Source of the DNA: Marsupella aquatica
Taxonomy: Eukaryota; Marchantiophyta
Assembly (NCBI GenBank): GCA_973895155.1
Contig: OZ316893.1
Span: forward strand, 1,612,001-1,676,000
DNA: 64,000 nt
Direction: 5' to 3'
Each line of letters opens with the position of its first letter. Position 1 is the first letter of the stretch. Under the pieces are notes generated by a model. It was not told the DNA's origin and searched no databases. It saw only the letters and a list, made by a program, of their open reading frames with translations. Both the position numbers and the translations under genes were made by a program. This document shows, one piece after another, positions 13,680 to 25,753 of the stretch.

Positions 13680-14360
13680 CAAAGTTGGCAATTTGATGTG
13701 CCTTAACTCCTTAGCTATGGGTTATGGACACAATAAATTATGGACTACATTATTCATAGTCCATAACTTATTGCCATAAGAATTGGTCTTTGCCATAACC
13801 ATTAGTCAATGTAGAGGCTAGTGAAGGAAAAAACAAAGAAAACTTTTACATAGTCTCATGAAACAATTATGACCTACACTTTATGACCGAATGCCATCAT
13901 CCATAATTTCCAAGCTTTGAGATAGTCCATTACCCCCTCTTGGGGATGGGTTCCCTACACATTTTGTTGGGTGATCCCATTACCCCTCTTGGGGATGGTA
14001 AGTGGGGATAATAGGGAGTCTCAAAACTGGCAATTTGATGTACCTTAACTCTCTAGTTATGGGTCAATTTGATGTACCTTAGTTCCCTAGTTATGGGTAA
14101 GTTACGGACACAAATAGTGATATGCACTACATAATTCATAGTCCATAACTTTTTGTCATAAGGAGTGGTGTTATGCCATAACCATTAGTCTAGAGGCTCG
14201 TGAATAGAAAAGCAAAAGAAACTTTTACAAAGTATTGTGAAAAAGTGGCAACCTCTTCTTTATGACCAACTGCCATCATCCATAATTTCCAAGCTTTGAG
14301 CCGCCCTAATGGCTCTAACCCCCTCAGGCTCAGCGCCCTTGGGGATGGGTTACTTGGGGA
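13680..14360. repeat. Segmental tandem duplication, about 342 bp unit
   Basis: TGGCAATTTGATGT starts both copies (13686 and 14028). The copies then share ATTCATAGTCCATAACTT, CCATAACCATTAGTC, GCCATCATCCATAATTTCC and CTTGGGGATGGGTT in the same order. Copy two contains an extra internal doubling of about 34 bp (14031-14098). Copy one holds a 9-bp perfect stem TATGGACTA/TAGTCCATA. Confidence 0.8.
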
Positions 14361-14370
14361 CTGGGTTACC

Positions 14371-14750
14371 GAGGTATTTGCTTGATCAACCCCCCAAATG
14401 AAAGTTTTTACTTGATCAACCCCCCTGTCTATCAATGGTCCAGATCTGAGATTGAAAGGTCCATCAACGGTCCAGATTGGAGAAAAGTATTGAGGGGGTT
14501 AATGAAGCAAACTTTTTCCAGAAGGGGGTCTACTAGGCATATCTCTCCTGGGTTACCCTACACATTTTACTGGAGGTATTTGCTTGATCGACCCCCAAAA
14601 TGAAACTTGTTACTCGATCAACCCCCTGAGGTCTATGAACGGCCCAGATGTGAGATCGAAAGGTCCATCAATGGTCCAGATTGGGGAAAAGTATTGAGAG
14701 GGTTGAGCAAACTTTTTCCAGAGGGGGGTCTACTAAGCATATCCCTCCAT
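14371..14750. repeat. Tandem duplication, about 202 bp unit
   Basis: GAGGTATTTGCTTGATC begins at 14371 and again at 14573. Both copies continue through CAATGGTCCAGAT, GAAAAGTATTGAG and GGGGTCTACTARGCATATC. A diverged third relative lies near 8690-8790, so the unit is also a dispersed element. Confidence 0.85.
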
Positions 14751-16545
14751 TTTGCTGGTTGATTAAAAGCTGGCTAATAAAGAGGAGGAGGAGGATGATT
14801 GACGCTCAGGCTCCTTTGCTTTCAGTACCCTGATGGTGGCTGCTACAGTAGATGAGCGTGATTCAGACACGCTCCTTCTGGCATTACAGCAGTTTGGTGC
14901 TGAGACTGATGTACTCCTGTAGTAGTGAGAACTGAGAAGTGAGATGACTGGAGTGGGTCGTTCTGATTCTGGATTGTGATGATGATTTGCGCTTCATTTG
15001 GTTCCGGTTCTGGATGTGATGATGATTTGCGCTTCGTTTGGTGAAACTGATGCACTACTGTAGTGAGGAGTGAGATTACTGTAGTGGGGGTCAGTTTGGT
15101 TTTTGAATGTGATGATGATTTGGGATTTGGTTCGACATTCCAGCGAGCCCGATCGGAAGCTTCGCCATCGCTGGGGTGACTCGGAATTGTAAGTCGAAGC
15201 CGATAAATTATTGGGTTCCTGGCTTTCCGCTGCGCGACTGGAGTTTGACCCCATAGATTCCACCGTTTCGAGGAGAGTAGTAGCACAGTTTTGCTTTGCT
15301 GCTCTCATGAGCAGAAGCCAATCGCCCAACGGGAGCAACGGGGACGACTCTATCCCGACTTGCAGCTTTCCTCCTCCTCACTGTCGACTCGATTGCGTGA
15401 TTGCCGGTGCTGGGTTTGGAGAACTCGAGCTCTCTGTCAGACGTTGTCGAAGTCTTTCGTCGTTTGGTGCAGTGTGAGCAGCGTCTTTGGGAAATGTAGC
15501 ACAATTTTCCAGTGACGTTCTCTGTCCCACTGAAGTGAAGTGCAGCTCTGTTTCCCGGCTGTGAGCCTTAGGTGAAGAACTGGACTCCTGTCTTCTTCCT
15601 CTCCCTTCTCCATCTTCTACTTTGCGTTGAAACGGCTGACATTTCTTTGCCCGGTTTGCATTTTGGAGTTCTGGCCAGGATCGACATTGTTGCTCCGTCG
15701 CCTCCTTGTCGTCAAGCTGTGAGCAACCACGGCCACTAGTGTAGTTGAGCTGGCTCGCTCTCATTGAGCTCCCCCTGGTCGCACTAACGTTGCAGAAACG
15801 TCTGCTAGTATTGTGTTTTTGGCACGGTGTCAATGTCAGGCTGAATTCGACACTGCCTTGTTCGATCGGTCGGTGTCTCGAAATGGGTGTGTCGTTTTCC
15901 CTCTCTGAAGTGCTATTGCTGTGCGTCAGCAGCGTCTCTGGAGTAGCCGGCAGTTTGATTAGCTCAGGGTGGAAAGGAGGTAGCAAGAACACTGGCAGGA
16001 TAGTAAGGATTGTTCCTTGTCTTCCTATCTGCGTCGAGTGGAGACGGTAGCATCAGTCGGTGTTTTTAGCCGTTCTCCTCCCTGCCGCCCTCCGTCCCTT
16101 CGTCTGTGCGGTCCGTGTGGCAATGTACAAAGAACTGCTTTGTTTGTTTAAGCGTGACCTTCTTCTCCATTGTTCAATGCTCTCTGAGTCAGCAACGGCA
16201 GAGTCAGTGAGCACGCCGTTATTTCAGAAAACTGCTGTGACGATTGTCGGTCTTCAACCTACATCCCTGCTTAGATGTCTGGAGATGGGAAGCCGTTCAG
16301 ATGTGGTGTTCCCTTCTTGCAGAGATAAATTTGACATTGTTAACATTATGGAGATGCCATGAGCTCTACACCCCGTCGTTGTCGTAAAGGGCTCTGCGTT
16401 GTCGACTGACGTGACTAATAGAAGAAGAATTTGGACGTCAGTAATGCGGTGTTTGTCTTTAGATATGTTGCTGTCATAGTGCGGTGACGGAGTGGAGTTT
16501 CACGAGTGTGTTTGACATGAGGTTGGATCGGTTTGCAGGGTAGCC
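14751..16545 (+). promoter_or_regulatory. Long 5' region of the first PMT-type gene
   Basis: No protein is supported. Between 14970 and 15130 a GTGATGATGATTTG phrase recurs three times. From 15200 the DNA becomes more GC- and pyrimidine-rich, as transcribed leaders often are. TTTGCAG ends at about 16538, just ahead of GGTAGCC and the ATG at 16546, and would serve as the 3' splice site of a leader intron. The opposite-strand frames here are low-complexity and rejected. Confidence 0.45.
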
Positions 16546-19500
16546 ATGTTGAAAGAAAACCAGCTGAAACCGACCTACTTTGGCCTAGACAAGAAGATAA
16601 AGGTCGCTCCTCTCGCACTTATCGTTGCTGCACTATGCTTGATATCATTCTATTTGGGAGGAGCGTTGAAATCAGAAGAAGGCCGAGTACTGGTGGAGAC
16701 TTTCGATAGCGCGGAAGGGAGCTTGAGAGCAGGCTGCGCACCAATTGTAAAGCAAGGTCCTTTTAAGGAGTGCAACCTCACCTTGCAAGATTACACTCCT
16801 TGCACAGACCCTGTGGTAATGACTGACACCAACTTGTGCTAACTAGAGGTCGTTACCTCGTTTCAGTTTCTCAAAGGACTTTGGATGAGGTAGAAAGGTC
16901 GTCCCAATTGCAGAGGAGCTGGCACTGAATCATCCGTTACGATTTGGTGCCTAAAAGAGAATTTCAAGAACAGAATATTGATTGCTACTTAATGTGGCAT
17001 CCTGTCTGCCTAGTAAGCTAGGATCTGTCTTTTCTGGATAACTTTCAGCTCGAGAACCACAGCAGCTTTGGGAGATGGCCGATTGGCCAACGTCGTTCCG
17101 TCTCTTTGTGGGGAAAATAATTTTGCTCTCATAAGAGAGTTGGGGTATGCTGCCGTTGGATTTGACGCGGGATTTGTTGCTCCACTTTGTTCTCAGAGAT
17201 GGAGGAAATTTGACAAGCAACGAATGGCATTCCGGGAGAGACATTGTCCCCCTAGGTCAGAGAGATTGGAGTGCCTCATACCGCCACCAGAGGGTTACAA
17301 GCCGACCATCCAGTGGCCAAAAAGCTATGACGAGTGTTGGTACAAGTATGTTAGAAACCTTAATATTCCCTTATCTTCGCCTGTCAAGATTGTGAATGCG
17401 TTCATGTTGAGGGTAGTTTCTTGAAAATTGAAGGGTCCGATCTTCTCAATTGCAGAAATGTTCCTTATGACTGGATCAACACCGAAAAGGCCAACCAGAA
17501 TTGGTTGAAAAAGAAGGATGACAAGTTCCTTTTTCCCGGAGGTGGAACTATGTTTCCTAACGGTGTGGGAAAGTATAATGACCACATGGAGGAGCTCATC
17601 CCGGGAATGAAGGACGGTACCATCAGAACTGCCCTCGACACTGGATGCGGGGTAAGAATGTTAGAAAGACTTCCTTGGGGAGTATTTTTTGACCGACAGT
17701 CTGGGTTCCTTTTGAGGATTATAAATGTTAGCTTGAGATTCAATTGCCAAAGTAGCCAAATAAGTTGGACCGTTGCCATTGCATCCATCGTGTCACCCGG
17801 TGTGCAATGCATTCGTAGAGTGATGAAGTCCAGCATTCTCAACTCAGCTCAGTCGTAAATAACGCTTTGTCTAGCTCTGCTTGTAGCTATGTTCTCATAG
17901 TTATCATCTACACGGCGGGTATTCTCTATGCGATGAACCATGATGGGCTAATTCTGTTGTGAACGTTTTTGTAGGTGGCCAGCTGGGGAGGCGACCTTCT
18001 TGGTCGTGATATACTTACTATGTCTCTTGCACCACGTGACAACCACGAAGCACAGGTGCAATTTGCTTTGGAAAGAGGCATCCCAGCAATTCTCGGAATT
18101 ATCTCCACCCAACGTCTGCCATACCCAGCTCACTCATTCGACTTGGCTCATTGTTCACGCTGCTTGATCCCCTGGACGGACTTTGGTAAGACACAATACT
18201 ATTTTGCCTCATCAATCGGTGAATCAGATTCTGGTATGAAAGAATACCCCAAAATGGGCCTCCCGAGTGCGTTCGAGGTTGTGAGATGCTTGGACTCCGA
18301 GGATCGTATACATTCTGTTGATCTCGGTGCTGATCAACTTCTTTGTGATTTATTTTTGGACAGGTGGAGTCTACCTGCTTGAAGTGGACCGTGTTCTGCG
18401 GCCCGGAGGATTCTGGGTCCTGTCCGGGCCACCAGTCAACTATGAGGTCCATTGGAAGGGGTGGGAGTCCACTGAGAAGAAAGAGAAAGCTGACCTTGAT
18501 GCCATTCAAGATTTATTGGACAAAATGTGCTACAAAAAGTATGCTGCCAAGGATGACCTGGCTGTGTGGCGGAAACCCCTGGACAACTCCTGCTACGAGG
18601 ATCGCGAAGCTGGGATTTATCCACCAGTATGTGATGACGCTATCGAGGCAGATGCTTCGTGGTATGATTCTGGCAAATAATTTTTTCAGTCAGCTGTCAT
18701 GGATCAGTGAAGTACTGCTGACTGGAAGAACATGTTTATTGTGAAGTACTGTAGTCAATTCGAGGAAGCCCTGGAAATTCTTGTTTCTTGTCAATATTTT
18801 GACAGTACTGAATAATAAGTCGATGCACTGTCATTCAACTCACCTTCAGGGTACACGTAGAGCTGAAGAATCGTCTAGTGTTAGCCTGATAACCCGAGAT
18901 TGATCAAAGCTTATTTTGGTGGAGTTGTCGACTGCGATTTCTGTCGGCTTGATTTCTATTGGAAGATGCAAGTTATTACCGCTGCATGATAGTTATTACC
19001 GATGATTAAGTTTGTTTCGTGGTGGCTCTGAATCTACAGGTATGTGCCCATGCGACCCTGCATTGTCCCTGTGCAAAAAGATATGGAACAGAATGCTGTT
19101 GGCGTAGTACCGGCATGGCCAGCAAGACTCGCAGAGGCCCCTAAGAGACTCAGGCTTATCCAAGGAGGCAGTACAGGCGGCTTCAACCAAGACACTAAAC
19201 TGTGGAAGGAACGAGTCGAGCATTACAAGACAGTACTCCCGGAGTTGGGCAGTGAAAAGATTAGAAATATCATGGATGTGAACACTTTGTACGGGAGTTT
19301 TGCAGCGGCTTTGGTCGAAGATTCCGTTTGGGTGATGAACGTGGTTTCCTCTTACGCAACAAATACCCTTGGAGTAATTTATGATCGGGGTTTGATTGGA
19401 ACTTACCAGGATTGGTAGGTTATCGTTTCCCCTCTGAAGTATTCCAAAGTGAAGTGGATGGTATCAAACGAATTTTTCTACTGTGTTAGAATTGAGGACC

Positions 19501-20185
19501 CTGATGTGAGTCGGTGGAGTTGCGTGGCCTCGCTAACCTTGTAGAATTATGCAGGATAGGAATGGAAGGGATACCCAGTGTAGAATTTGGCCTGATTCCT
19601 TATCGAATCTTGCTGAGTCGTTGGTGCTTCATTTTAAATTGAAGCTGTCCCGAAACCCTTTCATATGTACTATGTTATGATCTCCTCTCAGAGTTTCACC
19701 TGTAATTTTATTCGATTACTTTGTCGTCTTTATGAACCTGACAGAGCTGATTGTCGTTTCAGGTGTGAAGCATTCTCGACTTATCCAAGAACATATGATT
19801 TTCTTCATATAGCTGGCCTTTTCACCGCCGAGAGCCACAGGTAGTTTGTAACAAGTTGCTGGATGCAATTGCTTCAAACAAATTGTTTGCATGTCTGACA
19901 ATTCTTTTAGCGTGACAGCTTACGTTGGGCTTGGTGGTCGTGATTTTCAGATGTGAGATGAAATACGTAATGCTGGAGTTCGACCGTATATTGCGACCTA
20001 AGGGTCATGTGATTATTCGGGATACACCTTACTTTTTGGAGACTGCAAATGTGATCGCCAAGGCGATGAGATGGAAATGTGTGCGGCAGGAGACAGAAAA
20101 GGGTTCATCCGATCCAGAAAGTTTACTTGTTTGCAGGAAGTCATTGTGGGTCTCCTCAGAAACCCCGGAGATTCTCGAGTCGTAG
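16546..20185 (+). CDS. PMT-type putative SAM-dependent methyltransferase
   Basis: Eight exons give an unbroken 1812-nt frame, 603 aa: 16546-16815, 17197-17345, 17456-17651, 17975-18185, 18364-18661, 19040-19414, 19763-19840 and 19951-20185. All introns are GT-AG. The product is a plant PMT/DUF248 (QUA2-like) protein. It has a short cytosolic N-terminus, one membrane segment at about residues 21-40, the FRERHCPP motif, [11 protein letters not shown], the SAM-binding LDTGCGVASWGG crossing the exon 3/4 junction (about 200-211), [10 protein letters not shown] and LRPGG. The family is Golgi-located type II membrane protein and is linked to pectin methylation. The second half carries [11 protein letters not shown] where the convergent neighbour has [11 protein letters not shown], so its second motif has drifted. 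Its C-terminus ([13 protein letters not shown]) marks a different subgroup from the neighbour. Confidence 0.92.
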
Positions 20186-22274
20186 CTGAAAGTTTCTTTA
20201 GGTTTAAAGTCCCCAAGATTTTTAGTCAAAAATTGTTAGCGTAGTTGGAAAGGTAAACCACCCCAAATCTTGCCAACGTTTAGTTTGGGCTAAACAACTC
20301 CAGCAAGCCTTGAATCTTGGTCGCCAGGTCTTTCAGTAGGTGAACTCGGAGCAGCAGGGAATCTTGAGCCTGGATATTAGGAATTTCATAACATGGTCTA
20401 CCGGTTTCCGTCTTTCGTTGTCCTCATATCCTGGGGAAATTCATTTTTTAGAGGACCCTGAAATTGTTTATTGAAGGAAGATGATCTGTACCAGGAACTT
20501 CAAAAGTTCTCACCAGTTATCGTACTAGTAAATCTACTTATGATTGAGTTTCAAGGATTCAGAGCCCATATTTTTCGCCCTCCTTTGGTTACGTCTCGCC
20601 TTTGGATTGTCGTAAACCACGTTTTCTTGTTTCCACATAATCTTGACACAATCGGATGTGAAATATTTTTAAGACACTAGATCGACTGTTCCTGGAGCCT
20701 TGGGTTCTCAAGTTTTCAATTCTTTGTATGGATACAGAAGGCTTTCATGAGGCTCTCAGATCAAGTCTTTCTTGGTAAATGCATGAGTGACAAACAATTC
20801 TTGGGACACTTCGAAGGAGCAACGTTCCACCGAGGCGTCCGTCCCTCTGTGGTCGTGGAGAAGCACCCACTCTTTGTCACAAGGCCCACGCAACTCAGCT
20901 GTGAGCATTGTGCGTTTCTGCCGTAGTGCCTGCGACTTCAACTACGGTCTAGGAGGGAAAGGGCCCTTCGGTTTGATTGAGCTTCTTTCGCAGATCAAGC
21001 CTTCAGCCAGACCAAGGGCCCAGTTATCGTTGTATGTCCGCTCCTACCTCTAATGTGCCCAAAATTAACTTAGATTACTGTTTTGATTTTCTGGTTTGGA
21101 ATTAGAACATAATCGTGGGTTCGCTATTAGACAGACGGTTACGGTGCGCAGTATGCTGAATGTTTCCCAACATGTCACTAATGATTACTGGACGACGCAT
21201 TGTCGTGGCATGAACAACAAATTTTCAAGCTCTCTACGCTCACGAATGTACATCCCCAACTGCCCTAGAGTCGTTCGACCTCACACAGGATGAAGTGTGG
21301 CTCTCGCTATACTTAACACTGTCTGGCTCCACATTGTTTTCAGAGTACGTTTTTTGGTCTGCCAAACATTTTCCAGAATTTGGCGACACAACTTTCAATC
21401 TTGATGCAAACATCTGAAGTTTAATTCAATTTTTTTGGCCAATGCACCTTTTCTCTTGGGAAACTATAGCACTTTGGGTAACTACGCTCCTATTTTAATT
21501 TCAGTTTCTGCAAAACGTAGACAAGCAATACAAAAATGGGCACATCCCAGAGGAACATTAAAACCTCCAGGTTGTTTTCGGATCCCTGATATGTATATCC
21601 AAAGAACTTGGACACAACTGCGCCATCCCTACAGAAACTAAAGCCGACGGATGCAAAGAGACGGTGTTCAAATAAAGAGGCGGCGTTGCAGAAGCTGGGA
21701 TGAGTTGGCAATTAGATTACCAGACGGGATCTGAAGGCCAAAAGCTTCCCGTGGGTTGGATTCTGGATACACTTGTTCATATGGTTCAATTGACTCAGAC
21801 CTTCAGACGTTTGAGCGCGTATAGTTCCATCCCCCAGTAATTGTAGTCCCTTCAATTCAGAGATCGTCATTTCTTGTGCTATCCCAAATATGCTTTTCAA
21901 CTGTCTACTAATATCGAAGTTAGTCGCCAGTTGAAACAACCGCTCGCGCAGGGAGTCTTTCGTTACACCTAGCAAGTAGCCATAGATATAGAACTTGAAC
22001 GACTTTTCCCTCTCTGCTCCTCCCTGTGAATATCTCTACTCGCCTCCAAAAATTAGGGGTGAGTTCGAATGGAACGAAACCGAGCCATAGCGTGAGTGGC
22101 GCATATTAAATACAATTCAGAATTACCCTACTGACATGACGACAGCCGAAGGGCTTCTACTAGGGAAAAATGAGGCTTCTAAAGAAACTCACGGAGAAAT
22201 AGCACTGTTTCAATACCTATATAAGTTGTGGGAGCTTCTAAATAAACTTAGGTACGTCGAGCTATCATGTCCTG
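20186..22274. other. Intergenic between convergent PMT-type genes
   Basis: About 2.1 kb separates the two stop codons. It should contain both 3' untranslated regions. No exon-like frame, RNA gene or repeat is recognised. Confidence 0.5.
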
Positions 22275-25200
22275 TTAGTCCGACTTATTTGGCTGAGGGA
22301 CACCCTCCTCTGCAGTCCAGTAAGTTTTCACAGCCAGCAAAATTTTGTCCTTCACAAAAGGACCATCCTCATGGTCATACATTTTGGTTTCCCACCTCAT
22401 GCCGGCAGCAATCCTGCTAACTTTGTTCAAGACGTCTACTTCATCTCGAATGATAACTACCCCCTCAGGTCGCAAGATTCGGTCTATTTCTAGCAGAATA
22501 GAAGTGATATCACACCTGCACAGCCAGTTCGAGATGGATGAATAGATAGCGCAAAAGTTTAGCGCTCTGCAAACTGACAGACGAAACCACATCTCATATT
22601 GCCACCTGTAGACCTCACGTAGATTAACGAGTTTACTCTTCAGCATGAGCTGATACCAATGCTACGTAGCTCATAACTTAATATGCACCTAAGACAATCG
22701 TTTTCGCTAAATTCCAAGTATCAACTTCAGCAATTTCGCCAGTTTCTTAAATGGCTAGAAATGACAGAAGTAACCATCAGATTCCCAGCAAGAATACAAA
22801 ACCAGTCCGAAAATAATGGTTCGTTTGACTGCTTCAATAACGAGCAGTGACAATTGTGCGCAGATCTGACAATCAATCACATTTGGTACCCTCGAAAGTA
22901 TACACAATGCCCAAAAGAGACATACTTGTCTTGGTACATGCTGAAGAGGTCACTGGCATGGACAAGGTCGTAAGTTCTGGGATAAGTTGAAAAAGCTTCA
23001 CACCTGCGCCAGAGAGCCAGAGCATGCGCATACACAAAGGGTAAGACTAGAATTCTACAAATGAATATGGCAAAGATCTAGTACTCCAGTGTATGATTTC
23101 AGCACGACAACCAGGTAGTCGCGAACCGCTGACCCCTACACCCGGCTGACGGAGGATGGCAAAGAAAAATTGAGGAAAAAACCATGTACAAAATCAAGGG
23201 AAGAGTTCAGAAGAGAACACAGTGGCTGTGCCTTCACTCGCAGATCGTATGATTCCGTCACAGAACGAAACCAAGGAAATACACTGGAAGAAATTTTTGA
23301 CTACACAAAGATCCAAAAGCCACAGCCAACGTTTCTGCGATATCCGACCTACGGTTACTTCTCCCTTGAGACCAACAGAAACTATAGGTACTGCCAGCAG
23401 ACTGAACAGAAAGTCCACCGGAAACATACCACCACTTTATCTCCGAGCGAGAACTATTAGGTGGAGCCATCGAAGTAAATAGGGAACGACGTACCAGTCC
23501 TGATAACTTCCAATCAACCCTCTTTCATAAATGACACCCAAGGTATTCTGCGCTGAATCAGGAGGGACGGCATTCATCACCCAAGTGGGATCGAAAGCAA
23601 GCGCAGCAGCAAATCCTCCAAGGCCTGCATTCATGTCCATTATGTTTCGATATTTTCCTTGCTTCAGAGGAGCGATGAAGTTCTTGTAGTGTGCAACTCT
23701 ATTCGCCCACTGTTCTGTATCTTCACGATATGTTGCTTCTGTGACGCCTGGGATGGACCCAGTTAGAATCCTTGGGGGAACAGCTGTGAGACGAGCCGGC
23801 CATTTCGCAAGAGGACCACCTGCAGCAATTTCCTTGGAATCTTTTACATCTGGAAGAGGTGTGATGCAGGTCTCCACATCATGATACCTGCCAGGGAAAG
23901 ACTAAAAGCTCAGCGATTTACATTACCCCTGTGGTATTGCATACATACGATATAAATAGATTCATAGCTTTAGCTAGACACCGTTCCTAAAAATAACGAA
24001 CTACCTGTCTCCATCCATCTAAGCCCGATCGTGCGTGTTTCTAAAGTCATTCGATGAACAGACAAGCTGTAGCTGTTTTTCTCTGCTGCTTACCAAACAT
24101 TGTCAGGGTTCTCCCCTGAGCAGATATGAGGTAAAGGATATTGTTTCCTGGTCTTTCTGCACTGAACATGATTGAAGGGCTTCTGCCAGATCGCCAGGTC
24201 TCCCTTTTCAACTATCTTCTTCCAACAAAGAAGTCTAGCGAGATCCTCAATTCCTTCCTGTTCATCATTGAGATCGGTTTGGTTCCTTTGCCACCCTTTA
24301 TAGTGGGTTTTCCAATTGATTGGTGGGCCCGACAATATCCAGTACCCACCAGGCCTCAGTACCCGATCAACCTCGATCAGGTTGCTGCCATCTGAAGAAA
24401 TAAGAACACGAGCTTGTAAGTGTGAAGAAATCACCAATTTGTCATCCGACGAGAGATATAGACAGCCAGAATAATCTGAAAAGAACTATCACTCACTGTA
24501 AGCTGTCCATGGAATCAAGCATCGAGAGCAGTGGGCCATGTCGAAAGCCCGGGCAGGATACGGAAGGCGTTTTGAAGCCATGACTCCAATCATTGCTGGA
24601 ATTCCGCGCTCCAAAGCGAATTGCACTTGCGCCTCATGAGAGTCTCTGGGCGCAAAGGACATTGCCAGAACATTCCTGCTCAACAAATATCCACCCCAGC
24701 TCGCGACCTACACATGATTCAGAAGAGATGCCTCAGCATCAGAGTAATCTACCTTGCTCCTTCATAAATACTTATGGAAAACTTATCGCCAAACGATAGA
24801 TATTTCCTAGTAATCATGTTCCAAGTTATTATGCGGGCTGCTGTTGTCCAAGCACCACATCGTTATAAATTCCCGCTAGAGGCGCTCACGCTGTTAAAAC
24901 TAGATTTTGCAAAGTCCAAATCTGCTTCAATGCTGGTCAAGACGAATGCAACTCCGACAAGAACAAATAAAATCCTGACCCCGTTCCAGAATTCAGGACT
25001 AAAGTAAGCGAATGTAGTAATCATCCGTGTGAAGTGTTGAGTGACAGTGCAGACACATGTCACAGGAACTCTTACCCCACAGCCAGTATCCAGAGCAGTT
25101 CGAATTGAGCCATCCTTCAGAGGAATGAGGGCATTTATATTATCGATGTAGGCACCTGCACCTTTGGGAAACATGGTGCCACCTCCTGGGAAGTGGAACT

Positions 25201-25753
25201 TGTCTCCTTCGTACTGAATCCAGTTTTGAATAGCTTTCTCCACGGTTAGTTCTTTGTGGGGCACGTTGACAAACCAAGCCCAGTCACGGCTCCTCGGCCA
25301 AGGCAGAGGATTGGTATACTTCGGTGGTGCCGGAATGAGGCATTCGAGGAGCTCGTCCGTGCTTGGGCAATGCCTTTCTCTGTAGATGAGACGATCCCGT
25401 GGGAATTTGAGGGATCGCTGTGTCAATTGCGTGTCTTCACATGGCGTGTACTCGCTATACTTGATGTCACAAGGTTCAAAGATTTTGACACCCGTGGAGA
25501 CGTCCTCAGTAGAACTATGGTGTGCGGAGAAATCCAGAGATTTGGAGCAGGCCCCGAGCTCAGCGGTAGGGTCAGCCTCTTCCTTGACCTTGCTAAAGGA
25601 CGCCCGGGAAGCATAGTCAGTTGATTGCCAGGATCCCAACATGTAGAACATTCCACAGAGAAGCGCAGTCCCGAGAATCCATGAGGCTTTGAACCTTCTC
25701 CCGTCGAAGGGCTGCAGATGAATTTTTGGCGACCCTGGCTTCTCCTTCCCCAT
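22275..25753 (-). CDS. PMT-type putative SAM-dependent methyltransferase
   Basis: Six exons read leftward give a complete 1899-nt frame, 632 aa: 25753-25076, 24707-24497, 24391-24094, 23887-23495, 23003-22926 and 22515-22275. The start MGKEKPGS is the first in-frame ATG; a few more open codons lie upstream but no ATG. Features in order are one membrane segment (about residues 26-44), [30 protein letters not shown] (about 221-232), [17 protein letters not shown], the second-half [27 protein letters not shown] and [11 protein letters not shown]. All hallmark motifs of the plant PMT/DUF248 family are intact. A Golgi, cell-wall-related role is inferred from the family. Three internal exons (211, 298 and 78 nt) have the same length and phase as in the convergent paralogue. 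Confidence 0.93.

Noticed and set aside
15378-15992. 204-aa minus-strand frame opposite the PMT-type leader
   Set aside because: Low-complexity Ser/Arg/Gln composition, no domain, and it lies opposite a probable transcribed leader.
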